Of a stretch of 34,870 nt of DNA, positions 22,046 through 31,000 are shown in pieces (the first letter of the stretch is position 1; every line of letters starts with the position of its first letter). The translations under genes were made by a program, and so were the position numbers. The notes beneath the pieces were generated by a model, which ran no database searches, was not told the origin of the DNA, and worked only from the letters and a program-made list of their open reading frames with translations. Source of the DNA: an uncultured Bacteroidales bacterium (GTDB taxonomy: Bacteria > Bacteroidota > Bacteroidia > Bacteroidales > Paludibacteraceae); the NCBI GenBank assembly GCA_900319005.1, contig ONMV01000020.1, positions 1 to 34,870 of the forward strand. The letters are read 5' to 3'.

Positions 22046-23246
22046 AATAGCCTGGCGTTATCTTTTCTCCAAGAAAGGGCATAATGCCATCAATATCGTT
22101 TCCGGTATTAGTGCGGCTGCAGTAATGGTTGTTACGGCGGCGATGATTTGTGTGCTGAGTGTGATGAACGGTTTCGGCGCACTCGTGGAGCGTATGTTCT
22201 CCGAGTTCGATCCCGTTCTTATGGTTGTTCCTGCCGAGGGGCAGATGCTGCGCACCGACACGATGCCTATCGCTTCTTTATACGCGCGCGAGGACATCGA
22301 GGCTATCTCTCTCCAATTGGAGCAGACAGCTCTCATCCGGTACAAAGACCATCAAGTGCCGGCGCGCGTATTAGGTGTGGATAGTCTTTTCACCCGCACC
22401 GCGCATATTGACTCTATCATCACCGATGGTTTCTATTCGGTTTGGGACGGTGCTTTCGACCGCACGGTACTCGGGCGTGGACTGGCGGCGCAGATAGGCA
22501 TGAACGCACATTTCACGGGCGCGCTGCATCTCTATGCACCCGAGCGCACCAAGCGCATTAATATGTTGCGGCCAGACCAATCATTGCGGCATGAGCATGC
22601 TTTCATCGCCGGTACGTTTGCGGTGAACCAAATGGAATATGACGACCAACTCCTGCTCGTCTCCCTTCCTCTTGCGCGCCGACTCTTTGACTACGACTCC
22701 TGTAGCTGCACCGCCCTGCGGATCCAACCAAAAGAAGGCATAAAAATCTCCTATTTCAAATCTCAAATCTCAAATGCCCTCGGCGCGGGCTATCGCGTTT
22801 TGGACCGCTATGAGCAGCAAGCGGATTTCTTCCGCATTCTCAGGATTGAGAAGCTACTGACGGTGCTACTGTTGGTTTTCATCCTTCTCATTGCCAGTTT
22901 CAATATCATCGGCTCACTCTCGATGCTGATAATCGACAAACGCGAGGATATACGTATCCTTTCACATTTAGGCGCGGACGAACGCACTATTCGCCGCATC
23001 TTCCTGCTTGAAGGATGGTTTATATCTTTCCTTGGCGCCATAGGAGGACTGATTATTGGTGTCCTTTTATGTCTCGGACAGCAACACTACGGATGGCTCT
23101 CATTGGGCTCCGGAAACGAATATATTATCTCCGCGTACCCCGTGCAGGTACAGGTGCCGGATATTATAACGGTCGGGCTCGTTGTGATTGCTTTGGGCAT
23201 AGCCGCAGCCTGGTATCCGACCCGAAAATTGAGAATTGAAAGTTGA
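22026..23246 (+). CDS. FtsX/LolC-like ABC transporter permease
   Basis: This 406-residue protein has the LolC/LolE/MacB-type plan. An N-terminal membrane helix after FLENKIAWRYLFSKKGHNAINIVS is followed by a large periplasmic domain (about 45-260). Three C-terminal membrane helices carry the FtsX core (LTVLLLVFILLIASFNIIGSLSML, DKREDIRILSHLGAD, RRIFLLEGWFISFLGAIGGL, YPTRKLR). Such permeases with an ATPase release lipoproteins from the inner membrane or move other substrates; the ATPase is not in the window. Odd: KSQISNA in the periplasmic part is encoded by a 7-bp tandem array, and the last codons lie in another array. The ATG at 22026 is preferred to the TTG three bases earlier. Confidence 0.88.
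   Translation: MNFLENKIAWRYLFSKKGHNAINIVSGISAAAVMVVTAAMICVLSVMNGFGALVERMFSEFDPVLMVVPAEGQMLRTDTMPIASLYAREDIEAISLQLEQTALIRYKDHQVPARVLGVDSLFTRTAHIDSIITDGFYSVWDGAFDRTVLGRGLAAQIGMNAHFTGALHLYAPERTKRINMLRPDQSLRHEHAFIAGTFAVNQMEYDDQLLLVSLPLARRLFDYDSCSCTALRIQPKEGIKISYFKSQISNALGAGYRVLDRYEQQADFFRILRIEKLLTVLLLVFILLIASFNIIGSLSMLIIDKREDIRILSHLGADERTIRRIFLLEGWFISFLGAIGGLIIGVLLCLGQQHYGWLSLGSGNEYIISAYPVQVQVPDIITVGLVVIALGIAAAWYPTRKLRIES
22757..22777 (+). repeat. 7-bp tandem array inside the FtsX-like gene
   Basis: CAAATCT, CAAATCT, CAAATGC, preceded by a related TATTTC; in frame within the periplasmic domain. Confidence 0.75.
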
Positions 23247-23256
23247 AAGTTATGAA
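23225..23256 (+). repeat. 8-bp tandem array over a stop/start junction
   Basis: AAAATTGA, GAATTGAA, AGTTGAAA, GTTATGAA. It contains the stop of the FtsX-like gene (23244-23246) and the ATG of the lipoprotein gene (23252). Confidence 0.8.
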
Positions 23257-23797
23257 AAATCATTATCTCATATTAGCTGCAATAGCGCTCGTCACGATGG
23301 CATGCCGCCCCGTCAGTTCCGGTTCATCCCGCGGCAGTATCCCCCGCGAGTATCACACGGCGTATATACAATCATACGGCCGGTGCTACGACTCCGTACC
23401 CTATAATGTTGTCTCGCTCGACCTCTATTCCGACAAACTCTCGCTGGATGACAGCGCCAATGTGATGACAGGTACCGGTTATAATCTCTATCTCTCGGAT
23501 ATCTTCATCGCCGGTTCAACCCTTGAGCCGGGCACCTATCGTTCTTCCGAATCCGCAGAACCCTTTACCTTTCTTCCCGGACGCGACTTCGAGGGCACGC
23601 CTAACGGGCTGTACCTGCTCTATGTTGAGGAAAACAAACTGCAATCCATCCAACTGCTGGACTCGGGCACACTCGTTGTGAAGGATACCACGAATAATCT
23701 CCTTGACCTTCAGTTTACACTCTATTTCCGCAATTCCTACGGAGGACGCGCCACCTATAGAACGCATTTCCAAGGCGAATTGCAAGAGAAGCAATGA
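23252..23797 (+). CDS. Small lipoprotein of unknown function
   Basis: This 181-residue protein has a lipoprotein signal (NHYLILAAIALVTMAC). The mature part is beta-rich (NVVSLDLYSDKLSLDD, GYNLYLSDIFIAGSTLEPGTYRSS, LDLQFTLYFRNSYGG), like the small outer-membrane lipoproteins common in Bacteroidales. I recognise no named domain. The ATG at 23252 gives a normal signal; the TTG at 23243 would add three residues. Its stop overlaps the xerD start (ATGA). Confidence 0.75.
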   Translation: MKNHYLILAAIALVTMACRPVSSGSSRGSIPREYHTAYIQSYGRCYDSVPYNVVSLDLYSDKLSLDDSANVMTGTGYNLYLSDIFIAGSTLEPGTYRSSESAEPFTFLPGRDFEGTPNGLYLLYVEENKLQSIQLLDSGTLVVKDTTNNLLDLQFTLYFRNSYGGRATYRTHFQGELQEKQ

Positions 23798-24717
23798 CTC
23801 GAGCCGCCAACACCGATACGGAACTGTTGCGCGAATATCATACATGGCTTCGACTCGAACGCGGGTATTCGTCCAATACGATCGAGGGCTACGAAATGGA
23901 CCTCGACAAACTGCGTACGTTCTGCGAGGAGCATCAATTAGACCCCGTCCATCTGGATTTTGACGCATTGCAGGAGTTTGTCTTTGAGCAATTCAAAGAC
24001 ATCCGCTCGGAAGCTACGCAAGCACGCATTCTCGCCGGTATTCACTCATGGTACCGCTTTCTTCTTTATAAGAATTATATAGAGCAGGATCCTTCCGAAT
24101 TGCTGGAAGGTCCGCGTAAATCCAAACATCTGCCTACGGTGCTGTCGTTGGAGGAGATCAACCGGATGATGGCGGCGATTGATCTGAGCAGTAATGAGGG
24201 TCATCGCAATCGGGCGATGATGGAGATGCTCTACGGTAGCGGACTGCGCGTCAGCGAACTGGTCGGGCTGCGTCTTAGCCAGATTTATCTCAATGAACAT
24301 TATATGCTTATTCAGGGGAAAGGGTCCAAACAACGCCTCGTTCCTCTCTCGCCGGTAGCGGAAGAATGGTTCGGATACTGGATGCAGGACCGCGCCACAT
24401 GGCCTCTCAAACCCGAATCAAAAGATATCGCATTTGTTAACCGATACGGTCGTCCGCTCACTCGCGCGATGGTCTTTACGATCGTTCGCCGCTTGTGCGC
24501 CGAAGCGGGCATCACCAAGACCGTCTCGCCACACACCCTCCGCCATTCGTTCGCCACACACTTGCTGCAAAACGGTGCTGATTTACGGATCATACAGCAA
24601 CTGCTCGGGCACGAAGATCTCGCCACCACCGAGATATATACACATGTTGATGTGCAGGATCTACGAAAAGCCATTCTTCAATGCCACCCGGCGAATAAAA
24701 TGAAAGGTGAAAAATGA
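23794..24717 (+). CDS. xerD: Site-specific tyrosine recombinase XerD
   Basis: This 307-residue recombinase has a SAM-like N-terminal core-binding domain (to about 110) and a catalytic domain with all active residues: Arg152 (GSGLRVSE), Lys176 (GKGSK), His247 and Arg250 (HTLRHSF), His273 (LLGHED) and Tyr282 (EIYTH). The length and the lack of extra domains fit the housekeeping Xer that resolves chromosome dimers at dif. It lies inside an operon of core genes, not at the edge of an island, so I do not read it as an element integrase. It overlaps both neighbours by 4 bp (ATGA). Confidence 0.93.
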   Translation: MTRAANTDTELLREYHTWLRLERGYSSNTIEGYEMDLDKLRTFCEEHQLDPVHLDFDALQEFVFEQFKDIRSEATQARILAGIHSWYRFLLYKNYIEQDPSELLEGPRKSKHLPTVLSLEEINRMMAAIDLSSNEGHRNRAMMEMLYGSGLRVSELVGLRLSQIYLNEHYMLIQGKGSKQRLVPLSPVAEEWFGYWMQDRATWPLKPESKDIAFVNRYGRPLTRAMVFTIVRRLCAEAGITKTVSPHTLRHSFATHLLQNGADLRIIQQLLGHEDLATTEIYTHVDVQDLRKAILQCHPANKMKGEK

Positions 24718-24721
24718 AAGG
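24701..24721 (+). repeat. 7-bp tandem array at the xerD end
   Basis: TGAAAGG, TGAAAAA, TGAAAGG; contains the xerD stop and abuts the next start. It is in inverted orientation to the array at 24761-24795. Confidence 0.75.
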
Positions 24722-27122
24722 AAGATGGGCGCATAGGATCATGTGGAAATTGACTCTCCTTTCAATTTTCATTTTTCAATTTTCAATTCTCAAGGCGGTC
24801 GAGACCATCGTCGTCGGTGAGGTGGTCAACGAGGCGACAGGCGAGCCTATTCCCAATGTGAATATTCATTTCCGAGGCACGAAGATTGGCACGACCACCG
24901 ATGAGACCGGTTCATACGTCCTGCGCGTGGACATGAAATCGAAGGCGCAACTTGATTTCTCAGCCATCGGTTATTATTCCCAGCGCTATGAGGTCGAGCC
25001 GGGCGCAATGGCGGGTCTCCAAGTGACGCTCAAAGAGCGGGCGGCGACGATCACAGAAGTAGTGGTGTCGCCTACCGAGAACCCCGCGCTGGCTATCATC
25101 CGCCAAGTGCGGGAACACAGGGCGGAGAACGACCGCACCCTCAAACAGGGATCGGAAGATATGATTCGCGAGCAATCGCTCTTTGTCTCGCATATCAACA
25201 AACGTACGCTTCGCCGCGCGCTATGGCGCAGCCTGCGCAGCGGTATGATTGAGCAGGAGGACTCCACCTATGTTATCCCTCTTTACCACGAGAAACAGTC
25301 CTTTCGGGTAAGCGGCAATGAAATGATTGCCACTAGCGAACCCGAGACACGCGCAATGATACTCAGCGAGACGGAATACTCGATGTATCTCAGCAAAGAA
25401 GGCAACCTCAATTTCTACTCCAGTACGGTTCCTATCATGAACCATTCTTTCCTCTCGCCTTTGTCTGCCAGCGGCAACTTGTACTACCGCTATTATATTG
25501 ACGAATTAACCGACATCATGCACCGCGGTGAGAAAGACCGAAAGCTGGTACGTGTAGCCTTCCGCACGCGTAACCCTTTTTACACCACGTTCAACGGCGA
25601 CATGCTCATTGACACGGCCACCTATGCCGTGCGCGCTATTAATGCATACGTACCATCCGAGGTGGCGGTCAACTACGTGAATAATATTAATATCAAACAA
25701 GTGCTGTCGCCCGACGGCGCGTTAGCCGAAGAACATATCAGCGTCATCCTGGATGTAGCTATCCAAACCAAAGAGGTACGCTTCCCGACAATATTAATCA
25801 CCAATTCGCTCTATAACCAACATGCCGATCTCACGGTCAACGACAGTCTTTTGGCAGCGGAGCCTGCGAAGGGTCAAAGCGCGTTGAGGTCCATTCCGCT
25901 GGTGGGAGAGAAGATGAATGCGTATTTCAATAAGGTCGATTCCCTCCCCGTCATCCGTACCGCCAAATGGATAGCGGACATCGTGACCACCGGATATATA
26001 CCTACCGGCACGCCGATTGATATAGGACATATAGAGGAACTCCTGCAAGTCAATAGTCACGAGGGAGTCCATATGGGTCTTCCCTTCCGCACAAATGAGA
26101 AATTCTCCAAGAATATATCCCTTGAGGTCGCATTAGGTTATGGTTTCAAGGATCGTCGGTTCAAGGGTTTAGGGCGGGCTTCTTTCAACCTGCCTACCTT
26201 ACGAAAAAACATCTTACAGATAGAGTACAATGATCATTATGTTTGGTCTGAGGTGGATGATTTCGATCGTCTGATGCGTGAGAACTCCATCGGTATGGGT
26301 AATTTTGACTTCACTTCCTATGCGTTTGAGGCGTTACATCTCGATTCGTTCGTCAGCACCGTCACCCATCAGAAACAATTACAAGTCCACTGGTTTGCCG
26401 ATTGGACGAACAAAGTGGAGACGCACGCGTATTTACGGGTAGGATGGCAAGACGGCTATTCCTATCAACTCTTATCTACGATTGGCCGTATCAGTTGGGG
26501 TGAACAGAAGCATCAGGGTTTCTTCATGCGCCGCTATACCTACTCCACCATCTACCCGGTCCTTTTCCTCGGTTTGGAAACCGGTCACTGGTCATATAGC
26601 GAACTACCGGAAAATTTCCCTGCCAATAGTGCTGTTTATGCGCATGTACGCGCCATGCTCACCCAGCATGCCAACCTCGGAATGGCGGGCAAACTGACAT
26701 ACGTGCTACGCGTAGGAGCTGTCTTCGGACATGTACCAAGCACCCTCACGCGTCAGGCGAACAGAAACCAGGGCTACGCCTATGACCCCTATCGTATGAC
26801 TTTGTCCTTTAATAGCAATTTCTTTCCGGATAAGTACTTGGCGTTACAAGCGGAATGGAATGGTCAAGGCATACTCTTCAATCTCATTCCCGGCATCCGT
26901 TGGTTGCATCTGCGCGAACTGGTAGAGACCAAGATCGCCTACGGATATATCTCTCCTCGGTATCGCTACCGTTTGGAAGAAGGCAAATCGCCGCATGAGT
27001 TCTATTCAGAAATAGGAATCGGCTTAGGCAATCTGCTTCGTATCTGCGATCTCTATTCCGTTTGGTCGATCACCCCAGAAGTGCATTGGGCGCTCCGCTT
27101 CCGTCTCCATATAGGTCTCTAA
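24714..27122 (+). CDS. Outer-membrane protein, carboxypeptidase-regulatory-like plus DUF5686
   Basis: This 802-residue protein has a signal peptide, a CarboxypepD_reg-like domain (about 30-115: VVGEVVNEATGEPIPNVNIHFRG, GTTTDETGSYVLRV, FSAIGYYSQRYEV) and then DUF5686. Long stretches of alternating polar/aromatic residues to the end (HWALRFRLHIGL) suggest a C-terminal outer-membrane barrel. The role is unknown; members are widespread in Bacteroidota. The ATG at 24714 overlaps xerD, but the ATG at 24741 (MWKLTLL) is a better signal start. Odd: the hydrophobic core of the signal (SIFIFQFSIL) is encoded by a 7-bp tandem array. Last gene of the run, followed by a terminator. Confidence 0.85.
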   Translation: MKGRWAHRIMWKLTLLSIFIFQFSILKAVETIVVGEVVNEATGEPIPNVNIHFRGTKIGTTTDETGSYVLRVDMKSKAQLDFSAIGYYSQRYEVEPGAMAGLQVTLKERAATITEVVVSPTENPALAIIRQVREHRAENDRTLKQGSEDMIREQSLFVSHINKRTLRRALWRSLRSGMIEQEDSTYVIPLYHEKQSFRVSGNEMIATSEPETRAMILSETEYSMYLSKEGNLNFYSSTVPIMNHSFLSPLSASGNLYYRYYIDELTDIMHRGEKDRKLVRVAFRTRNPFYTTFNGDMLIDTATYAVRAINAYVPSEVAVNYVNNINIKQVLSPDGALAEEHISVILDVAIQTKEVRFPTILITNSLYNQHADLTVNDSLLAAEPAKGQSALRSIPLVGEKMNAYFNKVDSLPVIRTAKWIADIVTTGYIPTGTPIDIGHIEELLQVNSHEGVHMGLPFRTNEKFSKNISLEVALGYGFKDRRFKGLGRASFNLPTLRKNILQIEYNDHYVWSEVDDFDRLMRENSIGMGNFDFTSYAFEALHLDSFVSTVTHQKQLQVHWFADWTNKVETHAYLRVGWQDGYSYQLLSTIGRISWGEQKHQGFFMRRYTYSTIYPVLFLGLETGHWSYSELPENFPANSAVYAHVRAMLTQHANLGMAGKLTYVLRVGAVFGHVPSTLTRQANRNQGYAYDPYRMTLSFNSNFFPDKYLALQAEWNGQGILFNLIPGIRWLHLRELVETKIAYGYISPRYRYRLEEGKSPHEFYSEIGIGLGNLLRICDLYSVWSITPEVHWALRFRLHIGL
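24761..24795 (+). repeat. 7-bp tandem array encoding a signal-peptide core
   Basis: TTCAATT, TTCATTT, TTCAATT, TTCAATT, CTCAAGG. In frame this reads SIFIFQFSILKA. Confidence 0.85.
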
Positions 27123-27125
27123 CCA

Positions 27126-27153
27126 AACAACCCCGCCGGTTGGCAGGGTTGTT
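27126..27153 (+). terminator. Strong hairpin after the DUF5686 gene
   Basis: AACAACCC (27126-27133) pairs with GGGTTGTT (27146-27153); the inner GCC/GGC closes a GGTT loop. It starts 4 bp after the stop. There is no long U-tract, but it is the best transcript end for the rpmH run. Confidence 0.7.
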
Positions 27154-27192
27154 CAGTTCATTTCGCCGCAAAGGCGTATGGATTATGGGACA

Positions 27193-27318
27193 TTAATCGC
27201 CTCCTTCACCCGGCAATGGATCGCCAACTGGCAAGCCTGCAGGACTTGCATCTAAAAGCATCGATACTGCTTGTACTTCGGTAGTTTCTACCTCCGGTTG
27301 ATTATAAATCTTTTTCAT
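27193..27318 (-). CDS. Small 41-residue peptide of Bacteroidales type
   Basis: The frame MKKIYNQPEVETTEVQAVSM followed by LLDASPAGLPVGDPLPGEGGD fills most of the gap between two larger genes. It resembles a class of very short Bacteroidales proteins that open with MKKxYxxPxxExxxxx and end in a Gly/Pro/Asp-rich tail; I recall the type but no function. It is not a normal signal peptide. It lies downstream of the four-helix-bundle gene on the same strand, separated by an 8-bp repeat array. The DNA shows a purine-rich gap upstream but no TAnnTTTG promoter. Coding is supported by its pattern, not by length. Confidence 0.65.
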   Translation of the reverse strand: MKKIYNQPEVETTEVQAVSMLLDASPAGLPVGDPLPGEGGD

Positions 27319-27346
27319 AATGATTGATATTTTTGCGTTGTTAATA

Positions 27347-27394
27347 TCTAGTTTTCTAGTGGACTAGTAGACTAGTTGACTAGTTGACTATCAA
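27347..27394. repeat. 8-bp CTAG-rich array, left of the four-helix-bundle gene
   Basis: Units TCTAGTTT, TCTAGTGG, ACTAGTAG, ACTAGTTG, ACTAGTTG, ACTATCAA. Confidence 0.9.
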
Positions 27395-27402
27395 AATCCT
27401 CT

Positions 27403-27951
27403 CTAATTCTTGCGAGCGGCAAACATCCGCTCTTTCACTCCGCCTTCGGCTAAGAACTCCGCTTCCATCTTCTGCAACAACGTCATCAGCCCTTTGTCTG
27501 CCTGATGAATCAGCGTCAGTGCTGTGTTGCAGAATGTCTCTTTATCCCATTTGTCATAGTAGGGTGCGTAGTCCTCTACCTCATTATGCGTCGCGCAGAA
27601 CTGTAGCATCTTGCCAAATCGTTCATGGTCACGCGACCATAATTGGAGGCGGTTGGAGCGCAACTGGTCTTCGTAATCCTCGCGTAACTCTTGCAGACTT
27701 CCGCGAGCCACGTTCACCAAATGCAATCCTGTATCAGTAGATGTCATCTTGTCCTCTAAACCCTCAACGATATTCTGCTTGCCGGATCGCGCCGCTTGCT
27801 GCATCTGGCCGTACGTCCTGTCCGAAGACTGGAGGTACTTGTCTATATAGTAGATCGTCATATCGTATAGAATAACGCTCTTCTTATAGCAGACCAAACT
27901 GCGATACCCTCCGGGATGAATCAGAAACCCGCCAGGATTTAAAGTAGTCAT
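27403..27951 (-). CDS. Four-helix-bundle suffix-domain protein
   Basis: This 182-residue helical protein has the family core GGYRSLVCYKKSVILYDMTIYYIDKYL, SSDRTYGQMQQAARSGKQNIVEG (about residues 15-65), and a longer C-terminal helical part with DYEDQLRSNRLQLW. It belongs to the four-helix-bundle group related to the proteins encoded by 23S rRNA intervening sequences and to Avd of diversity-generating retroelements; Bacteroidota carry many stand-alone copies. No reverse transcriptase is near. The gene is flanked on both sides by the same CTAG-rich 8-bp arrays, as if it were one unit. Function unknown. Confidence 0.82.
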   Translation of the reverse strand: MTTLNPGGFLIHPGGYRSLVCYKKSVILYDMTIYYIDKYLQSSDRTYGQMQQAARSGKQNIVEGLEDKMTSTDTGLHLVNVARGSLQELREDYEDQLRSNRLQLWSRDHERFGKMLQFCATHNEVEDYAPYYDKWDKETFCNTALTLIHQADKGLMTLLQKMEAEFLAEGGVKERMFAARKN

Positions 27952-27967
27952 CTTTGATGTGATTTTG

Positions 27968-28015
27968 TAGTTTACCAGTTTACTGGTCTTCTAGTTGACT
28001 AGTCTAGTAGTTGAC
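27968..28015. repeat. 8-bp CTAG-rich array, right of the four-helix-bundle gene
   Basis: Units TAGTTTAC, CAGTTTAC, TGGTCTTC, TAGTTGAC, TAGTCTAG, TAGTTGAC. Confidence 0.88.
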
Positions 28016-28034
28016 TTGCCTGCGATTTCTCGCG

Positions 28035-28070
28035 TTAGTTTTCTAGTAGACTAGTTGACTAGCAGACTAT
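28035..28070. repeat. Second 8-bp CTAG-rich array, at the 3' end of the surface gene
   Basis: TTAGTTTTCTAGTAGACTAG and onward to GACTAT at 28070. It matches the left array (27347-27391) with one or two units fewer, in the same orientation. It ends 1 bp before the stop of the surface-protein gene. Confidence 0.85.
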
Positions 28071-28071
28071 C

Positions 28072-31000
28072 TTATTTTACCAGCTGACCCTTTACGTCGT
28101 ACATCTTCTCGCCGCGGAGGATGAAGAGCTGACCATTGATCAGGACCTTAGCCGGAGCCTCGCTGCCGTTCAGTTCATCGATGCCGGTAGCAGTGTTCTG
28201 CTGCATCGGAACGGCGCGTACGCGACGACCCGGAGCAGGTTGCGGAGTGTTAACCTCCAATGCACTATATTCAATGTATGCACGGTTAGCAGCCAAGAAG
28301 TTTCCGGTTGTTCTCGGGCGGATGGCATTGTTGATCAGCAAGTACGGGTTGCCCGGTAATGCTGCAAACGCCTCAGCATCAATACCGTTAAGTGTTCCGC
28401 GCAATGCGCCGTTGGTGCCGGCAGTGGTAGTAGCAGTGCCGGTGTAAACTACCTCCAGTTTGGTATCGGTAGCCTGGATGATGAACGGCGTACCAGCCTC
28501 AGCGATAGTCGGATCAACCTCCTCCAGATAAGCCATGCTACCTGCCTCATTGCGGCTGCTGAGTGTCCAGAAGCTTGCGCCACGAACCTCCATCATCTTC
28601 TTAGGCAGACAAACGGTGTAGTAGTGGTTCGGCTCCAGCGCACGAGTGTAAGTGTCTTGTACGTAGATGTTAATTGCTCTTTGAGCACCAGATTGATAGC
28701 ATGAGAAGATAGTATTTCCACTATTGTAGCGCAATACATTGCGGTTGTTGGAAGATGCCACGATGTTTGCTTCTCCATTTTCAATAGTAATAGTCCACTT
28801 AGCATTGTCTTCATCGAAATTCTCAGCTTCTTTCAGGAAATTGCTCGTTCCCGTACCGGCAGCACTGAGATAGTTACCATTCGAAGCCTGGATAGCGAAC
28901 TTGCCATCACCGGCATCAACAAGGGTAAATACTTTCGTGCCTGCACCAGGAGTAAGAACATCGTCTTCCAGAGTACTTGCTACAGCAGCACGGTTGTTGC
29001 TATTCTGAATACCCATGGCTTTGGTTTCATTTTGATAAGTAGCAGCGATAATGACTTTCTGACCAACGGCGGGAACAGCGGTTGCAAGAACCCAGCTACC
29101 GGACAGATCGTCGCCTGCTTCATTTACGGTAATGGTGTACGAAGCAGAACCTGCCAGATAATTGCTATTGCCAGCGAAGGTAGCCGTGATAGTAGCCGTA
29201 CCGATTGCATCCTCAACGAGCGATACAACACCTTCGTTAACCACTGCGAGGCTGGTATTCGAACTTTCGAGTGTGACGTCAGCCAGAGCGTTAAAGCCCT
29301 CTACATAGCCAAGCACCGGAGCCACAAATTCGTCACCTACGGTCAGCGTAACCTCTTCCGGATTAAATGCCAATTGGGGATCAACTTTAGTTGACAGAAT
29401 AATGTTCTCTGCTGCTATCTCAATAACCTCTGTTGCTGCATAAGCATCATTTGCTAAGTTCGATGTAGCATAACCTTTGAATACTCCACTATTATTGAAG
29501 AAGAGACCACGATTAGTATATTCAGAACTGATATAACATGATTTCTCACTATCCCAATTCCAATTGTATGCAGCTTCGTCAAGCGAGAGAGACGCACCGC
29601 TGGATCCCTTGATATATTTATCATTAGCATCTTTCAGCGTGGTGTTGTTGCCATCTGTAGTAGCTGTCCACTGGATAGCATCTTTATCTGCTTCGGCAAA
29701 GACAACAATCTTGTCATTGTCTTTCTCAACCTCAACCGCTGCCAGAGCACCGTTTGAAAGCGAATTGGTCATTGCATAGAACTTGCTGTTGTACTCAGCG
29801 AGAATTACGATGTTCTTAGTCTCAGCAGGAACAGGAGCTGGATTCACAGTGATGGTATAAGAAACCGAAGCAGCTCTGTAAGTCTCATCGCCTGCATAAG
29901 AAGCGGTAATCTTAGCGGAACCTGTTGCATCTGCCACAAGCGAAACGATGCCTTCGCTTACGGTTGCAACTTCTTCGTTATCGCTGGTGATAGTTACTAC
30001 CAAATTGTTCGGGTTCGTCAGTGTCGGAGCAGTAAACTCATCGCCAACGGTCAGTTCAACTGCATTTGCGCTCCATGCCAGACCTGCGGCTTGCTTGCCA
30101 TCATTCTTTACATAGAGTTGCAGAGCCTGCTGACCACTTGCATAAGTGGTGAAACGAGGACTACCGCTATTATATTTCAAATCACCATTGGGTGCGCCGA
30201 TAGTAGCAATATTGCCGTCACTGATACTAATAGTCCACTCAAATGCTTCCTCTCGAACTTTTACAGATTTAGCAGCGGATTCATACATATAGCCGTTGCC
30301 ATCATTGAGTGTAAAGTTTTCACCGGATACACCAAGAGTAAACTCCGTCGGCATATTCTCGCTATCCAAAATCAGATAGTTACCATCGGTTGTTCTTTCT
30401 ACATCAACTACATTACGATATGTTGCTGCTGCACTTCCAGCTGCTTTATCTTCCTCAGCTGCTACGATGATGACTTTCAAACCATCTTGTAGTTGTGCCG
30501 CATCTGTTACAAGTGCATAATCATAGGATGCCGGAGTCGGTTCAGCGGCATTTACTGTAATTGTATAAGAAACCGAAGCAGCTCTGTAGGTCTCATCTCC
30601 TGCATAAGAAGCGGTAATCTTAGCAATACCCGTTGCGTCTGCAACAAGCGAAACGATGCCCTCGCTTACGGTTGCAACTTCTTCGTTATCGCTGGTAATT
30701 GTTACTACCAAATTGTTCGGGTTCGTCAGTGTCGGAGCAGTAAACTCATCGCCAACGGTCAGTTCAACTGCATTTGCGCTCCATGCCAGACCAGCGGCTT
30801 GCTTGCCATCATTCTTCACATATAGTTGCAGAGCCTGTTGACCACTTGCGTAAGTAGTGAAACGAGGGCTGGTACTATTGTAACGCAACTCGTTCGTTGC
30901 TTGGATGGTAGCAATGTTTCCGTCACCGATAGAAATAGTCCACTCAAATGCTTCATCCTGAACTTTTACAGATTTAGCAGCGGATTCATACATATAGCCG

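Noticed and set aside
23794-24717. Integrase of a mobile island
   Set aside because: The recombinase sits inside an operon of core genes with 4-bp overlaps, has XerD length and motifs, and no attachment-site repeats or cargo are next to it.
7788-28070. CRISPR arrays
   Set aside because: The repeats are 7-11 bp with no spacers of constant length and no cas genes.
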